A stretch of DNA of 64,000 nucleotides from Chryseobacterium bernardetii (GTDB lineage: Bacteria; Bacteroidota; Bacteroidia; Flavobacteriales; Weeksellaceae): contig NZ_CP033932.1 of assembly GCF_003815975.1 (NCBI RefSeq), positions 2,771,501 through 2,835,500 on the forward strand. Direction: 5' to 3'. Both the position numbers and the translations under genes were made by a program. The notes under the pieces were generated by a model. The model saw nothing but the letters and a program-made list of their open reading frames with translations, made no database searches and was not told where the DNA came from. Shown one piece after another: positions 63,921 through 64,000 of the stretch (position 1 is the first letter of the stretch; each line of letters begins with the position of its first letter).

Positions 63921-64000
63921 TTATGCTTTTCTGTATTTCTTCTTTTTCTTCCATGGTGCATTTTTCTGAACATCACCGGCCATAATACATCCGTAAGGCA
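63921..64000 (-). CDS. C-terminal end of an unrecognised gene
   Basis: The only frame open to the window edge ends 'YGCIMAGDVQKNAPWKKKKK' then 'YRKA' and a TAA at 63921-63923. The Lys-rich tail suggests an RNA- or DNA-binding protein, but too little is visible to name it. It reads toward the tRNA-like gene about 120 bases downstream. Confidence 0.5.
   Translation of the reverse strand, partial: PYGCIMAGDVQKNAPWKKKKKYRKA

Overview
The window looks like chromosome from a flavobacterium of the Chryseobacterium type (family Weeksellaceae). The evidence is low GC, genes led by TAnnTTTG -7 promoter elements, a type IX secretion C-terminal sorting domain, SusC/TonB-type outer-membrane proteins, double-glycine 'MKNLKKLSR' mini-peptides, and BtgA/BtgB-type mobilisation proteins. 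Identification is by reading only; no search was run.

Layout. (1) 1-4230: end of a type VI secretion (T6SS) cargo locus with an adaptor, a PAAR-like/GH19 lysozyme fusion and two exported putative immunity proteins, the second frameshifted at an A8 tract. (2) 4361-9700: surface protein, GT14 glycosyltransferase, RhlE-type RNA helicase with a cold-shock protein, MaoC hydratase. (3) 9718-11119: an ISAon1/ISL3-like insertion sequence with imperfect 31-bp ends and a transposase split at another A8 run. (4) 11189-28707: a 17.5-kb integrative mobilisable element in the 3' end of tRNA-Leu(CAA). It carries integrase, excisionase-like protein, Rep protein with eight iterons, Toprim primase-like protein, BtgA/BtgB relaxase pair, TraG coupling protein, DUF2130 nuclease-like protein, a T9SS cargo, and at the tRNA end a tight four-gene module: m5C methyltransferase, double-GHKL ATPase/kinase, receiver protein and Vsr endonuclease. 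It has no mating-pore genes, so it must borrow a conjugation apparatus. (5) 28868-37292: housekeeping genes, MgtE, and an array of five Cys-rich double-glycine-leader mini-peptides (a sixth lies nearby on the other strand), then rpsO. (6) 37574-45915: sugar MFS transporter, a beta-helix protein, pnp, a TonB-dependent receptor and its MarR regulator. (7) 46127-51555: a second T6SS cargo locus, paralogous to the first, with a peptidoglycan-directed effector interrupted by an in-frame stop and an SH3 lipoprotein as likely immunity protein. (8) 51567-56532: ABC/M1-peptidase exporter and a small regulator/membrane pair. (9) 57120-64000: two overlapping RlaP-type nucleotidyltransferases, cobTSC, a TerD-like protein, then a tRNA-like gene with an enlarged anticodon arm followed by tandem covarying hairpins.

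How parts work together. The two T6SS loci follow one plan (adaptor, PAAR-like tip, modular toxin, exported immunity protein), and their toxin and immunity halves are visibly more AT-rich than their tip halves. The mobile element combines plasmid-like replication, mobilisation and a candidate signalling-type restriction/defence module. The last 7 kb resembles an RNA-repair or stress neighbourhood.

Best candidates for undescribed biology are the methyltransferase/dual-GHKL/receiver/Vsr module, the tRNA-like gene with covarying hairpins beside a TerD-like gene, and the Cys-rich mini-peptide array.
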